Assembly (NCBI GenBank): GCA_937997355.1
Contig: CALKTZ010001109.1
Coordinates: 1 to 6,011, forward strand
DNA length: 6,011 nucleotides
Direction of reading: 5' to 3'
DNA from: an uncultured Planctomycetales bacterium
Lineage (GTDB): Bacteria > Planctomycetota > Planctomycetia > Isosphaerales > Isosphaeraceae
Made by a program: the position numbers and the translations under genes. Within the stretch, counting starts at the first letter, position 1, and every line of letters starts with the position of its first letter. Below are positions 1 through 6,011 of this stretch, one piece after another. The notes beneath the pieces are model-generated. The model worked only from the letters and a program-made list of their open reading frames with translations, ran no database searches and was not told the DNA's origin.

Positions 1-45
1 AAAATGGGACAGGCACGTCACTCCGTTCCGAGCCAGTCCCGTTTT
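1..45. terminator. Possible two-way transcription terminator past the SDR gene
   Basis: An interrupted inverted repeat lies 31 bases beyond the SDR stop. gggac (6-10) pairs with gtccc (36-40), then after an a-a mismatch ggc (12-14) pairs with gcc (32-34), and after another mismatch cg (16-17) pairs with cg (29-30). It is flanked by aaaa at 1-4 and gtttt at 41-45, so read from either strand the stem is followed by a short T-run. The left T-run may continue outside the window. The stem is imperfect and the loop long, so the call is tentative. Confidence 0.4.
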
Positions 46-75
46 CGCTCCGGCTTTCCTGGCTATCCCGTTCAC

Positions 76-843
76 TCAGAGGGCCGAGGAATAGCCCCCG
101 TCGACCGGGATCGCGATGCCGGTGACGTAGTCGCTGGCGGGGCTCGCCAGCCAGATGGCGGTCCCCGACATATCGGAGCCCTGCGCCCATCGCCCGGTGG
201 GAATCCGCCCCAGGACCCGTTCGTAGAGCCCCGAGACTTCTTCGCGGGCCTTGTTGGTGAGGTCGGTCACGAACCAGCCGGGGAGGATGGCGTTGACCTG
301 GATATTGTCCGGAGCCCACGAGAGCGCGAGGCTCTTGGTGAGTTGCACAACCCCCCCCTTCGAGGTGGCGTAGGCCGGGGCGAACCCCGAGCCGAAGATC
401 GACGTCATGCTGCCGATGTTGACGATCTTGCCCCCGCCCACCTTCTTCATCGCCGGGTACACGGCCTTCGACATCAGGAAGGCACTCGTGAGGTTCACGT
501 CCATCACGGTGTTCCACTCGTCGAGCGAGAGCTCATGGGCCGGCTTGCGGATGTTGATCCCGGCATTATTGAACAGGATGTCGACCCGGCCGAAGCGTCC
601 GACCGCCTCGGCGACGGCGCGTTGAACGTCCTTCTCGACCCCCACATCGGCCGTCACCACGAGGGTTTCCGCCTTCGTGGTCTCAGTAAGGCGTCGGGCC
701 GCCTCTCCCGATTTCTCCGCGTTCCGACCGACGATGACGATCTTCGCCCCCGCCTGCGCGAGCCCCTCGGCGATCCCGAGACCGATCCCGCCATTTCCCC
801 CCGTCACGATCGCCACCTTGCCGGTCAAGTCGAACAACTTCAC
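76..843 (-). CDS. SDR family NAD(P)-dependent oxidoreductase
   Basis: This is a complete classical short-chain dehydrogenase of 255 residues, the usual family length, and a soluble cytoplasmic enzyme. Visible motifs are the TGxxxGIG cofactor loop (residues 14-21, TGGNGGIG), D66 contacting adenine, NNAG (92-95), and the catalytic set N117, S145, Y158 and K162 (YATSK), followed by the PG motif at 188-189. Strand beta-2 ends in VGRN with Arg40 and no acidic residue, which in this family favours NADP(H). The start chosen is GTG at 843, because a GGAGAG lies just upstream and the protein then opens with VKLFDLTGKVAIVTGG, as SDRs do. A longer frame from GTG at 942 would overlap the ilvD stop, but it adds 33 residues unlike any SDR and has no ribosome site. 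It follows ilvD by 89 bases and is probably co-transcribed. The general look is of the gluconate 5-dehydrogenase/KduD/glucose 1-dehydrogenase group, but the substrate cannot be assigned. The SDR call is secure; the substrate is open. Confidence 0.93.
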   Translation of the reverse strand: MKLFDLTGKVAIVTGGNGGIGLGIAEGLAQAGAKIVIVGRNAEKSGEAARRLTETTKAETLVVTADVGVEKDVQRAVAEAVGRFGRVDILFNNAGINIRKPAHELSLDEWNTVMDVNLTSAFLMSKAVYPAMKKVGGGKIVNIGSMTSIFGSGFAPAYATSKGGVVQLTKSLALSWAPDNIQVNAILPGWFVTDLTNKAREEVSGLYERVLGRIPTGRWAQGSDMSGTAIWLASPASDYVTGIAIPVDGGYSSAL

Positions 844-849
844 GAGTCT

Positions 850-853
850 CTCC
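850..853 (-). promoter_or_regulatory. Ribosome-binding site that decides the SDR start
   Basis: On the minus strand the bases GGAG (853-850, within GGAGAGA) sit six bases before GTG at 843. This Shine-Dalgarno match, with the start of the conserved SDR fold right after it, favours 843 over the upstream in-frame GTG at 942, which has no comparable site. Confidence 0.6.
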
Positions 854-932
854 GCGTAGTGTTTGGGAACGGGTTGATTGGGCTCGAATTCATCCAGGTT
901 GCAGGTCGGTCGCCGGGCCGAGATGGCCGGGG

Positions 933-2867
933 TCAGTCCCACTTGAGAATCGCGCCGGTATCGGCGCTGGTCGCCATCTTGGCGTATCGGGCGAGATAAC
1001 TGGATTTGACCTTCAAGGGGCGAGGGGTCCAGGCGGCCCGGCGCTCGGCCAGTTCCTGCTCGGAGAGCCGCACCGCGAGAATCCCTTGCGGGATGTCAAT
1101 CTCGATGATGTCGCCGTCCTGGAGTAGTCCGATCGGGCCGCCGACGGCCGCCTCGGGGCTCACGTGGCCGATGGAGGCCCCCGCCGTGCCGCCGGAGAAG
1201 CGGCCGTCGGTCACGAGGGCGCAATGCTCGCCGAGCCCCACCGCCTTGATGGCCGTCGTGGGGGCCAGCATCTCCTGCATGCCCGGCCCCCCCTTCGGAC
1301 CTTCGTAGCGGATCACGACGACGTCCCCCGCCTTCACCTTGCCGAAGACGATGCCGTTGTAGGCATCTTCCTCGCTCTCGAAGATGACGGCCGGACCCGA
1401 GTGCTTCATCATCGAGGGGCTGACCCCGGCCGTCTTCACGACGGCCCCGTTCGGCGCCAGGCTGCCGGAGAGCATCGTCAGGCCGCCGGTGGCCGAATAG
1501 GCGTTCGACACCGGGCGGATCACGTCGTACGGATCGAAGCCGTCGTTGGGCTCGCCGGGCGATCCGCCATTGCCGCCGGCACCGTTGCCATTGCCGTTCG
1601 CCTGGCCGTTGGTCTCCTCGACTTCCCCCTCGGCCTCCAGGAGCGCCAGCCCGGCCGCCTGCGACACCTCTTCCGCGGCGACGCTCGGCACGCTCCAGGC
1701 CTGGGTGGTGCGTTCGCCGCCCGGCCGAACCTGCGCCAGCAGCTTCGCGGGGGCCTCGGCCTTGGCGCCTCGGATATCGAACTCCTCGATGTTCTGGCCG
1801 ATCGTCTTGCCGGTCACGGTGCTGCAACTCAGATCCAGCAGCCCCGGGCAGCCCCGGGCCACTTCGCCGAGGATCGCATGGATGCCGCCCGCCCGGGCCA
1901 CGTCCTCGATATGGTAGCTGCTCGAAGGGCTGACCTTGCAGAGATTGGGGGTCTGCTTGCTCAGTTCGTCGATCCGCTTGAGGGTAAACGGCACCCCGGC
2001 CTCGTGCGCGATGGCCAGGATGTGGAGCACGGTGTTGGTGCTCCCCCCCATCGCCATGTCCAGGACCATGGCATTATCGAAGGCCGACGCCGTGGCGATC
2101 TCTCGCGGCAAGATCCCGTGCCCGGCCCCCAGGCGGGAGAATTCCCTGGCCATCTCGACGATCCGCTTAGACGCCTGTTCGTAGAGGGTCTTCCGGTCGG
2201 CGGAAGTGGCGAGGATCGTCCCGTTGCCGGGCAAGGCGAGGCCGATCGCCTCGGCGAGACAGTTCATGCTGTTGGCCGTGAACATCCCCGAGCAGCTCCC
2301 GCAGGTCGGGCAGGCCGCCTTTTCGATTTCATCGAGCTCGGCCGCCGAGATCTGGCCGTTCTGCCGCTTGGCCCCCGCGACGAAGGCGTCGATGAGGTCG
2401 ACCGTCTGGCCGCTCGCCGTCTTGCCCGCCTCCATCGGCCCGCCGGAGACGAAGATCGTCGGCACGTTCACCCGCATCGCCCCCATGAACATCCCCGGCA
2501 CGATCTTGTCGCAGTTGGGGATGCAGATCATGGCGTCGAACATGTGGGCCTGGATCATGGTCTCGACGCTGTCGGCGATCAGCTCGCGCGAGGGGAGCGA
2601 ATACTTCATCCCCACGTGACCCATCGCGATCCCGTCATCGACGCCGATCGTGTTGAAGAGGAACGGCACGCCCCCCGCGGCCCGGACGCACTCCTTCACG
2701 TAGTTGCCGACCGCCTGGAGGTGGACGTGCCCCGGGATGATGTCGACGTGGCTGTTGCAGATGGCGATGAACGGCTTGTTCCAGTCCCCCTCGCCAACGC
2801 CGGTGGCACGCAGCAGGCTCCGATGGGCCGCGCGGGAATCACCCTTCTTGATCGTGTCGGAACGCAT
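933..2867 (-). CDS. ilvD: Dihydroxy-acid dehydratase (IlvD)
   Basis: This Fe-S/Mg enzyme dehydrates 2,3-dihydroxy-isovalerate and 2,3-dihydroxy-3-methylvalerate to the 2-keto acids that lead to valine, leucine, isoleucine and pantothenate. It has 644 residues. The start at 2867 gives MRSDTIKKGD, a common IlvD opening, behind an AAGGA site; the frame runs open to 3026, but those 53 extra codons are not IlvD-like. Visible signatures are VDDGIAMGH (76-84), PNCDK (117-121), CPTCGSCSGMFTANSMNC (186-203), GGSTNTVLH (274-282), YEGPKGGPGMQEM (521-533) and TDGRFSGGT (553-561). By recalled alignment with E. coli IlvD, C119 and C192 hold the cluster, D78, D120 and K121 (carboxylated) bind Mg, and E532 and S558 are catalytic. 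Position 46 is Gly (IPGH) where 2Fe-2S enzymes carry a third Cys, so an E. coli-like 4Fe-4S oxygen-sensitive cluster is inferred. Residues about 393-448 hold an extra Asn/Gly/Glu-rich stretch, making it longer than the usual 555-616. The CPTCGSCSG motif and close match argue against a sugar-acid dehydratase of the same family. Confidence 0.96.
   Translation of the reverse strand: MRSDTIKKGDSRAAHRSLLRATGVGEGDWNKPFIAICNSHVDIIPGHVHLQAVGNYVKECVRAAGGVPFLFNTIGVDDGIAMGHVGMKYSLPSRELIADSVETMIQAHMFDAMICIPNCDKIVPGMFMGAMRVNVPTIFVSGGPMEAGKTASGQTVDLIDAFVAGAKRQNGQISAAELDEIEKAACPTCGSCSGMFTANSMNCLAEAIGLALPGNGTILATSADRKTLYEQASKRIVEMAREFSRLGAGHGILPREIATASAFDNAMVLDMAMGGSTNTVLHILAIAHEAGVPFTLKRIDELSKQTPNLCKVSPSSSYHIEDVARAGGIHAILGEVARGCPGLLDLSCSTVTGKTIGQNIEEFDIRGAKAEAPAKLLAQVRPGGERTTQAWSVPSVAAEEVSQAAGLALLEAEGEVEETNGQANGNGNGAGGNGGSPGEPNDGFDPYDVIRPVSNAYSATGGLTMLSGSLAPNGAVVKTAGVSPSMMKHSGPAVIFESEEDAYNGIVFGKVKAGDVVVIRYEGPKGGPGMQEMLAPTTAIKAVGLGEHCALVTDGRFSGGTAGASIGHVSPEAAVGGPIGLLQDGDIIEIDIPQGILAVRLSEQELAERRAAWTPRPLKVKSSYLARYAKMATSADTGAILKWD
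1539..1637 (-). repeat. Low-complexity Glu then Asn/Gly-rich segment inside ilvD
   Basis: Codons 411-443 of ilvD encode an acidic run (EAEGEVEE) followed by an Asn/Gly-rich run (NGQANGNGNGAGGNGG). At DNA level it contains hexamer-like GGCAAT/GGCAAC units, and the plus-strand ten-mer gccattgccg occurs at 1566-1575 and again at 1587-1596, 21 bases apart, which keeps frame. This pattern fits expansion by replication slippage. It lies between the N-terminal catalytic domain and the C-terminal swivel-like domain, where a flexible linker would be tolerated. Confidence 0.7.
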
Positions 2868-2875
2868 TGGAGAAG

Positions 2876-2880
2876 TCCTT
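2876..2880 (-). promoter_or_regulatory. Ribosome-binding site of ilvD
   Basis: AAGGA at 2880-2876 on the minus strand lies eight bases before ATG 2867. It supports this start over the upstream in-frame start codons in the long open frame. Confidence 0.7.
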
Positions 2881-2910
2881 CGGGGAAATTCGAAAAATCG
2901 ATCAGGAAGG

Positions 2911-2926
2911 CTCGATCCGCATCGAG
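2911..2926 (-). other. Small stem-loop in the ilvD leader
   Basis: CTCGAT and ATCGAG form a perfect six-base-pair stem with a four-base loop (GCGG on the minus strand), about 45 bases before the ilvD start. No T-run follows directly, so it is not an evident terminator. It may be chance, since GATCGA-like words are frequent in this DNA. Confidence 0.35.
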
Positions 2927-2962
2927 ACCGGATCAGTCCGAGATCGGTCGCACCCGCGAGGC

Positions 2963-2986
2963 CGGCGGGCATGAATCCGCCCGCCG
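2963..2986 (-). other. GC-rich hairpin near the start of the ilvD leader
   Basis: CGGCGGGC (2963-2970) pairs perfectly with GCCCGCCG (2979-2986) around an eight-base loop. This is an eight-pair, all-G/C stem, the strongest inverted repeat between genes in the window. If the predicted promoter at 2998-3026 is right, the transcript would begin at about 2991 and carry this hairpin at its very 5' end. That position suggests transcript protection or a protein-binding site rather than termination, as no T-run follows. The function is inferred only. Confidence 0.5.
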
Positions 2987-2997
2987 CCAAAGCACCC

Positions 2998-3026
2998 ATC
3001 GTATCAAACTCGTCGGGACCAACCAA
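2998..3026 (-). promoter_or_regulatory. Candidate sigma-70-like promoter for ilvD
   Basis: On the minus strand TTGGTT (3026-3021) and TACGAT (3003-2998) are separated by exactly 17 bases and resemble the -35 and -10 boxes (three and four matches of six). The site is between the zinc-ribbon gene and ilvD and faces ilvD. Matches of this quality occur by chance, and planctomycete promoters are poorly defined, so this is a candidate only. Confidence 0.4.
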
Positions 3027-3056
3027 GACGCGGCGATCCGATCCCTCAACCGGAAA

Positions 3057-3731
3057 TCAGGGATGCTTCCAGTAGTAATGCCCGATCAAGAGCCCCGCGA
3101 TGAACGCGAATGCCTGGGCAAACAGGACGAATAACGACCAGGCCAGCACAACCGATGCCGGCAAGATCAATTCTCCGGAGCGCCGAACGGGAATGTCGTG
3201 GATTGCGATCGAGGTCGTCGGCTCGACCTCGATGGGGGGGAAGCTCGCGGCCCCGGTTTCTTCCTTGGCGGGCTCCGACACGGTCCGGAATTCGGCGTCG
3301 AGGTCGAGGAGTTCGAGTTCGACCGAGCGGGGCAATTCCTCGGGTTGGATTTCCTCGATGGGGAACCTGGCCCGATCTTCCGGCGACAGATTGATCCCGA
3401 GTGAAGGCACCTCGGCCCGGATGTCTTCGGGCTGAATGTCCAGCACTTCGCTGGGGATGGTCGAGGCGATCTCCCCCATGAGCTCCGGACTCTCGCCGGG
3501 ACGGCCCCGCGTGCCGCTCGATGATGGGCTCTCGGCTTCGACAGCGGTTTGATTCGGCCGGCTCGGCGGTTCCGGAGTCCCTTCTTCGAGTTCCGCCCCC
3601 AATCCCACGAACGGGACGGTCACCGCCTGGACGCACTTGGGGCAGGCGATCGCCCTGCCGACCCGGCCGACGGGGGCGCTCAGCAGCCGATTGCAGTGGG
3701 TACAACGGAATTTCACGCGTTGGGCAACCAT
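3057..3731 (-). CDS. Zinc-ribbon, tail-anchored membrane protein of unknown function
   Basis: I do not recognise a named gene. The 224-residue protein has three parts. Residues 6-40 form a zinc ribbon with C10-x2-C13 and C30-x2-C33, in the setting FRCTHCNRLLSAP...GRAIACPKC...VP, a pattern like MJ0042-type fingers and common at the start of planctomycete proteins. Residues about 45-180 are polar, Pro/Ser/Glu-rich and probably disordered, with acidic Leu/Ile-containing stretches such as VELELLDLDAEF. Residues about 188-216 are one hydrophobic helix, leaving only about eight residues after it (YYWKHP). There is no signal peptide, so the ribbon is expected to face the cytoplasm with the protein anchored by its tail. 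The start is ATG 3731; GAAGG lies only two bases before it, closer than ideal, and GTG at 3716 is an alternative that still keeps all four Cys. It lies 149 bases after the kinase stop and about 190 before ilvD. A role with the neighbouring kinase is possible but unproven. Confidence 0.85.
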   Translation of the reverse strand: MVAQRVKFRCTHCNRLLSAPVGRVGRAIACPKCVQAVTVPFVGLGAELEEGTPEPPSRPNQTAVEAESPSSSGTRGRPGESPELMGEIASTIPSEVLDIQPEDIRAEVPSLGINLSPEDRARFPIEEIQPEELPRSVELELLDLDAEFRTVSEPAKEETGAASFPPIEVEPTTSIAIHDIPVRRSGELILPASVVLAWSLFVLFAQAFAFIAGLLIGHYYWKHP

Positions 3732-3880
3732 CGCCTTCGGCCCTAATCTCGGGTGTTCTTATTTGGATTCACGTTGAAGAGGTCGATGATCCCATGAAAC
3801 CGTTCGCCCGGTCCAGTGACTTCGAGCGTGCGCCCGATTGACGCCGCCCACCGGGGCGAGGTCGGCGCGATGGTTCTCGG
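3732..3880. other. Spacer between kinase and zinc-ribbon gene
   Basis: These 149 bases hold no supported gene. A five-pair stem (cgccc 3845-3849 with gggcg 3854-3858) lies just past the kinase stop but has no T-run. The part at about 3753-3780 is richer in A+T than its surroundings and could hold a promoter for the zinc-ribbon gene, but I see no convincing pair of boxes. Confidence 0.4.
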
Positions 3881-6011
3881 TTACTCGGGGTTCTTGCCCT
3901 TCTTCCCCTCCCCCTGTTCGATCGGAAATCGGGAGTCGTGGCCCGGCCGGAGTGCGGCGGCGGCGGTGGCGAAGCGGAGCCGATCCTTCTCCTGGCTGCT
4001 GATTCTCGCGAGCTGGGAGTTGATCCAGAAATCATCGGGTCGCAACCGCCAGGCCCGCTTGAGGATCGCCTCGGCGAGCGTCTTATCTTCCTGGCCGATG
4101 AGGACCTGCGCCAGCAGGAGGAGGCTCCGAGCGGGCTGTTTCTCCAGCTCCGCGTCGTTACGGGCGAGGTTCCGCGCGGCGTCGAGATCATCGATGCCGG
4201 CGAGGGTTCGAACCCTGTTCCGCCAGGGATCGGGGTCGATCGCCGAGGCGGCGGCCACCAGGCGTCGCCAGGAATCGTTCAGGGGCCTGCCGGTCTTCGG
4301 ATCCTTGAGGGCGTCGAATCGGATCTGGGCCCAATCGTCGAGGAAGAACGCGAGCTCCAGCGGATCGCTCCGCTCTTTGAGGAGTTCACCGGCCCGCGTC
4401 GGGTCGAGTCGATCGGGATCGATGCCGAACTCGCGGAAGGCGGTCGCGAAATCGGCGTCGGTCCGCTTCAGGTCCCAGCCTTCCGCCCGCTCGAACTCCT
4501 GATCGCGGATCCGGTTGAGGCGTTTGACGAACTCGCGGTCCCGGTCAAGCTCGTCGGCCCGCCTCGCGGCTTCGGCCTGCTCGCGGGCCACCAGGTTGAC
4601 GAGATCGTCGACGCGAGCGGACAGGGGCGGGTCGGGCTCCCCCTGATCCAGGAGCAGCCGGGCCTGTCTCGCCGAGTCGACGGCCTGATGCCATTTCGAG
4701 AGATCGCCGACCGGCGCCGCCTTCGCGAGCCCCAGATGTTGATGGGCCTCCCCCATGGCGACGGAGACGGCGCGTTCGGTCGCCTCAAGCCGAGCGGCGC
4801 GGAGATGAGTCCGGGAGATCCACCCCCCCGCGACCAGGAGGACCAGGCCGAACAAGGAGGCCGCCAGGGCCACCGTCAACTGGCGACGATGGCGTTCCAG
4901 CCTCGCCCGCTTCAACGCCTCCTCGGCGCGGGCGGTCTCCTCGGCGCGGGCGATCTCGGCCTTCTGCAATCGCTCCTGCACCCCCGCCCGATAGGCGGTG
5001 ACCCGCGCGGCCACCTCCCCGGCGTCGGCCGGGCGGTCTTCCGGATCGGGTGCCAAACAATATTTGCAGAGACTGACGAGCTCGGGATCAACCGAACTTA
5101 CCGGATGTGCGGCACCGTTCGTGTCCAGGAGCGCGGCCAGCCGGGCGAACGCATCGGCCAGGTCGCCGCGAGCCGCCTTCGCCTGGATCGAAAACGGGGA
5201 TGCCCCCGTATAGGCCGCCTCCCCGGTCAGGATCTGGCAGAGGATCGAGCCGAGGGCGAAGACGTCGCAACGCTGATCCAGATCCTCGATCTCCCCCCTC
5301 GCCTGCTCCGGGGACATGTACGCGGGAGTCCCGATCACGCTGCCGGCCTGCGAGAGGTCGTTGGCCTCGCGAACGCGGGAGATCTGGATCACCGTCTCGG
5401 AGTCGGGATCGGCCTGCGATTCGACCTCCGGGGAGGCTCCCTCGCGCTTCATCACCTTGGCCAATCCCCAGTCCATCACCTGGACCTCGCCGAAGCTGCC
5501 GACCATGACGTTCGACGGCTTCAGGTCGCGGTGGATGACCCCTCGCGAGTGGGCATACGCGACGGTCTGACAGACCGATTCGAAGATCGCCAGGAAGCGC
5601 GCGAGGTCGGTCCCGCGATTTCGTTCGCCCAGCAAATGCGAGAGGGTTTGTCCCTTCAGGAGCTTCATGGAAAAGAAAGGGCGGCCGTTCGGAAAGGTCC
5701 CCAGCTCGTAGACGGGGACGATCCCCGGATGTTGCAACTGGCCGCCGATCTGGGCCTCTTCGACGAACCGGCAAATCAGGTCGGATCGCTCGTGATGCTT
5801 GCCGAGCAGGACCTTGACGGCGACATCGCGGCCGAGGTCGGGATCGCGGCCCTTGAGGATGGCCCCCATCCCTCCTTGCGCGATCTGCCCGAAGAACTGG
5901 AGGCGGGTGGACCGGCCGGGGGCATCCGGCATCTCCGGGGAGAAGGGGCGAACGGGAGGCTCGGCCGCCGTCTCCTCGTCGTTCGCTTGCAGGACGATCT
6001 GCGGCACGGCC
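3881..6011 (-). CDS. Transmembrane Ser/Thr protein kinase, 5' end outside window
   Basis: This is a Hanks-type (PknB-like) kinase that phosphorylates Ser/Thr on unknown targets. Residues are numbered from an in-frame GTG at 6007; the frame is still open at the window edge. Because I recall similar kinases having more protein before this VPQIVL-like segment, the true start is probably outside. Kinase domain (about 37-340): glycine loop AQGGMG (43-48), K65 in AVKV, E84, HRDLKPSN (159-166) with catalytic D161, DWG at 179-181 in place of DFG, GTPAYMSPEQA (226-236), D248 and R325. All key residues are present, so it should be active. The activation region carries an insert of about 40 residues (187-225). 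Then come an Ala/Glu/Arg coiled coil (about 342-375), one membrane helix (about 377-397) and a C-terminal part of about 310 residues, expected outside the cytoplasm, ending in TPR-like helices (about 600-690). The stop follows a charged tail (EQGEGKKGKNPE). The related kinases I recall often carry further TPRs, so this tail looks short. Confidence 0.93.
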   Translation of the reverse strand, partial: AVPQIVLQANDEETAAEPPVRPFSPEMPDAPGRSTRLQFFGQIAQGGMGAILKGRDPDLGRDVAVKVLLGKHHERSDLICRFVEEAQIGGQLQHPGIVPVYELGTFPNGRPFFSMKLLKGQTLSHLLGERNRGTDLARFLAIFESVCQTVAYAHSRGVIHRDLKPSNVMVGSFGEVQVMDWGLAKVMKREGASPEVESQADPDSETVIQISRVREANDLSQAGSVIGTPAYMSPEQARGEIEDLDQRCDVFALGSILCQILTGEAAYTGASPFSIQAKAARGDLADAFARLAALLDTNGAAHPVSSVDPELVSLCKYCLAPDPEDRPADAGEVAARVTAYRAGVQERLQKAEIARAEETARAEEALKRARLERHRRQLTVALAASLFGLVLLVAGGWISRTHLRAARLEATERAVSVAMGEAHQHLGLAKAAPVGDLSKWHQAVDSARQARLLLDQGEPDPPLSARVDDLVNLVAREQAEAARRADELDRDREFVKRLNRIRDQEFERAEGWDLKRTDADFATAFREFGIDPDRLDPTRAGELLKERSDPLELAFFLDDWAQIRFDALKDPKTGRPLNDSWRRLVAAASAIDPDPWRNRVRTLAGIDDLDAARNLARNDAELEKQPARSLLLLAQVLIGQEDKTLAEAILKRAWRLRPDDFWINSQLARISSQEKDRLRFATAAAALRPGHDSRFPIEQGEGKKGKNPE

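Noticed and set aside
4..999. Open frame of 331 codons on the plus strand, antisense to the SDR
   Set aside because: Same reason: low-complexity Arg/Gly/Asp-rich product with no domain, opposite a well-supported gene.
2868..3026. Extended N-terminus of IlvD from the in-frame start at 3026
   Set aside because: The 53 added residues are not IlvD-like, the region contains a promoter-like pair and hairpins, and ATG 2867 has a ribosome site and gives the familiar MRSDTIKKG opening.
1164..3134. Open frame of 656 codons on the plus strand, antisense to ilvD
   Set aside because: Its product is rich in Arg, Gly, His, Asp and Ala with no recognisable domain, and it lies opposite a certain ilvD. In GC-rich genes stop codons are rare in such opposite frames, so it is a shadow.
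3046..3705. Alternative 219-codon frame overlapping the zinc-ribbon gene on the same strand
   Set aside because: The product is Arg/Gly/Pro-rich without motifs, whereas the frame at 3057-3731 has paired Cys motifs and a membrane helix.
3845..3858. Stem-loop just after the kinase stop considered as a terminator
   Set aside because: The stem has only five pairs and no T-run follows on either strand.
3769..4191. Minus-strand frame of 140 codons across the end of the kinase, considered as a frameshifted kinase tail
   Set aside because: Its product is Arg/Ser/Pro-rich and not TPR-like, so it does not look like a displaced continuation.
5088..5774. Second minus-strand frame within the kinase domain
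   Set aside because: It lies wholly within the kinase catalytic domain, whose motifs are all in the other frame; the product is an Arg/Gly/Asp-rich shadow.

Overview
The window is GC-rich DNA (roughly two thirds G+C by eye) carrying four genes, all on the minus strand and so read from right to left. The best guess for the source is a planctomycete, probably of the Isosphaeraceae/Singulisphaera type. The signs are a receptor-like Ser/Thr kinase with a DWG (not DFG) magnesium motif, a long activation-loop insert, a coiled coil, one membrane helix and a TPR-like tail, next to a zinc-ribbon protein with a Glu-rich middle and a C-terminal membrane anchor. This taxonomic call rests on recalled family features, not on a search.

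Layout in transcription order. (1) 6011-3881: Hanks-type protein kinase whose 5' end lies outside the window. (2) 3731-3057: zinc-ribbon, tail-anchored protein of unknown function. (3) About 190 bases of leader DNA with a plausible sigma-70-like promoter and two perfect stem-loops. (4) 2867-933: ilvD, dihydroxy-acid dehydratase of branched-chain amino acid synthesis, complete, with an unusual Asn/Gly-rich insert of about 44 net residues. (5) 843-76: a classical short-chain dehydrogenase/reductase (SDR). (6) 1-75: no gene, but an interrupted hairpin flanked by A and T runs on its two sides, a possible two-way terminator.

The genes fall into two parts. The kinase and the zinc-ribbon protein look like membrane-linked signalling proteins of unknown target. 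ilvD and the SDR are metabolic and are likely co-transcribed (89-base gap, own ribosome-binding sites). IlvD makes the 2-keto acids for Val, Ile and Leu. The SDR substrate cannot be read from sequence; it resembles the gluconate 5-dehydrogenase/KduD/glucose dehydrogenase group. I found no tRNA, rRNA, CRISPR array, insertion sequence or phage element. Nothing here amounts to a clear new system. The points most worth a second look are the IlvD insert, the zinc-ribbon/tail-anchor protein beside the kinase, and the structured ilvD leader.
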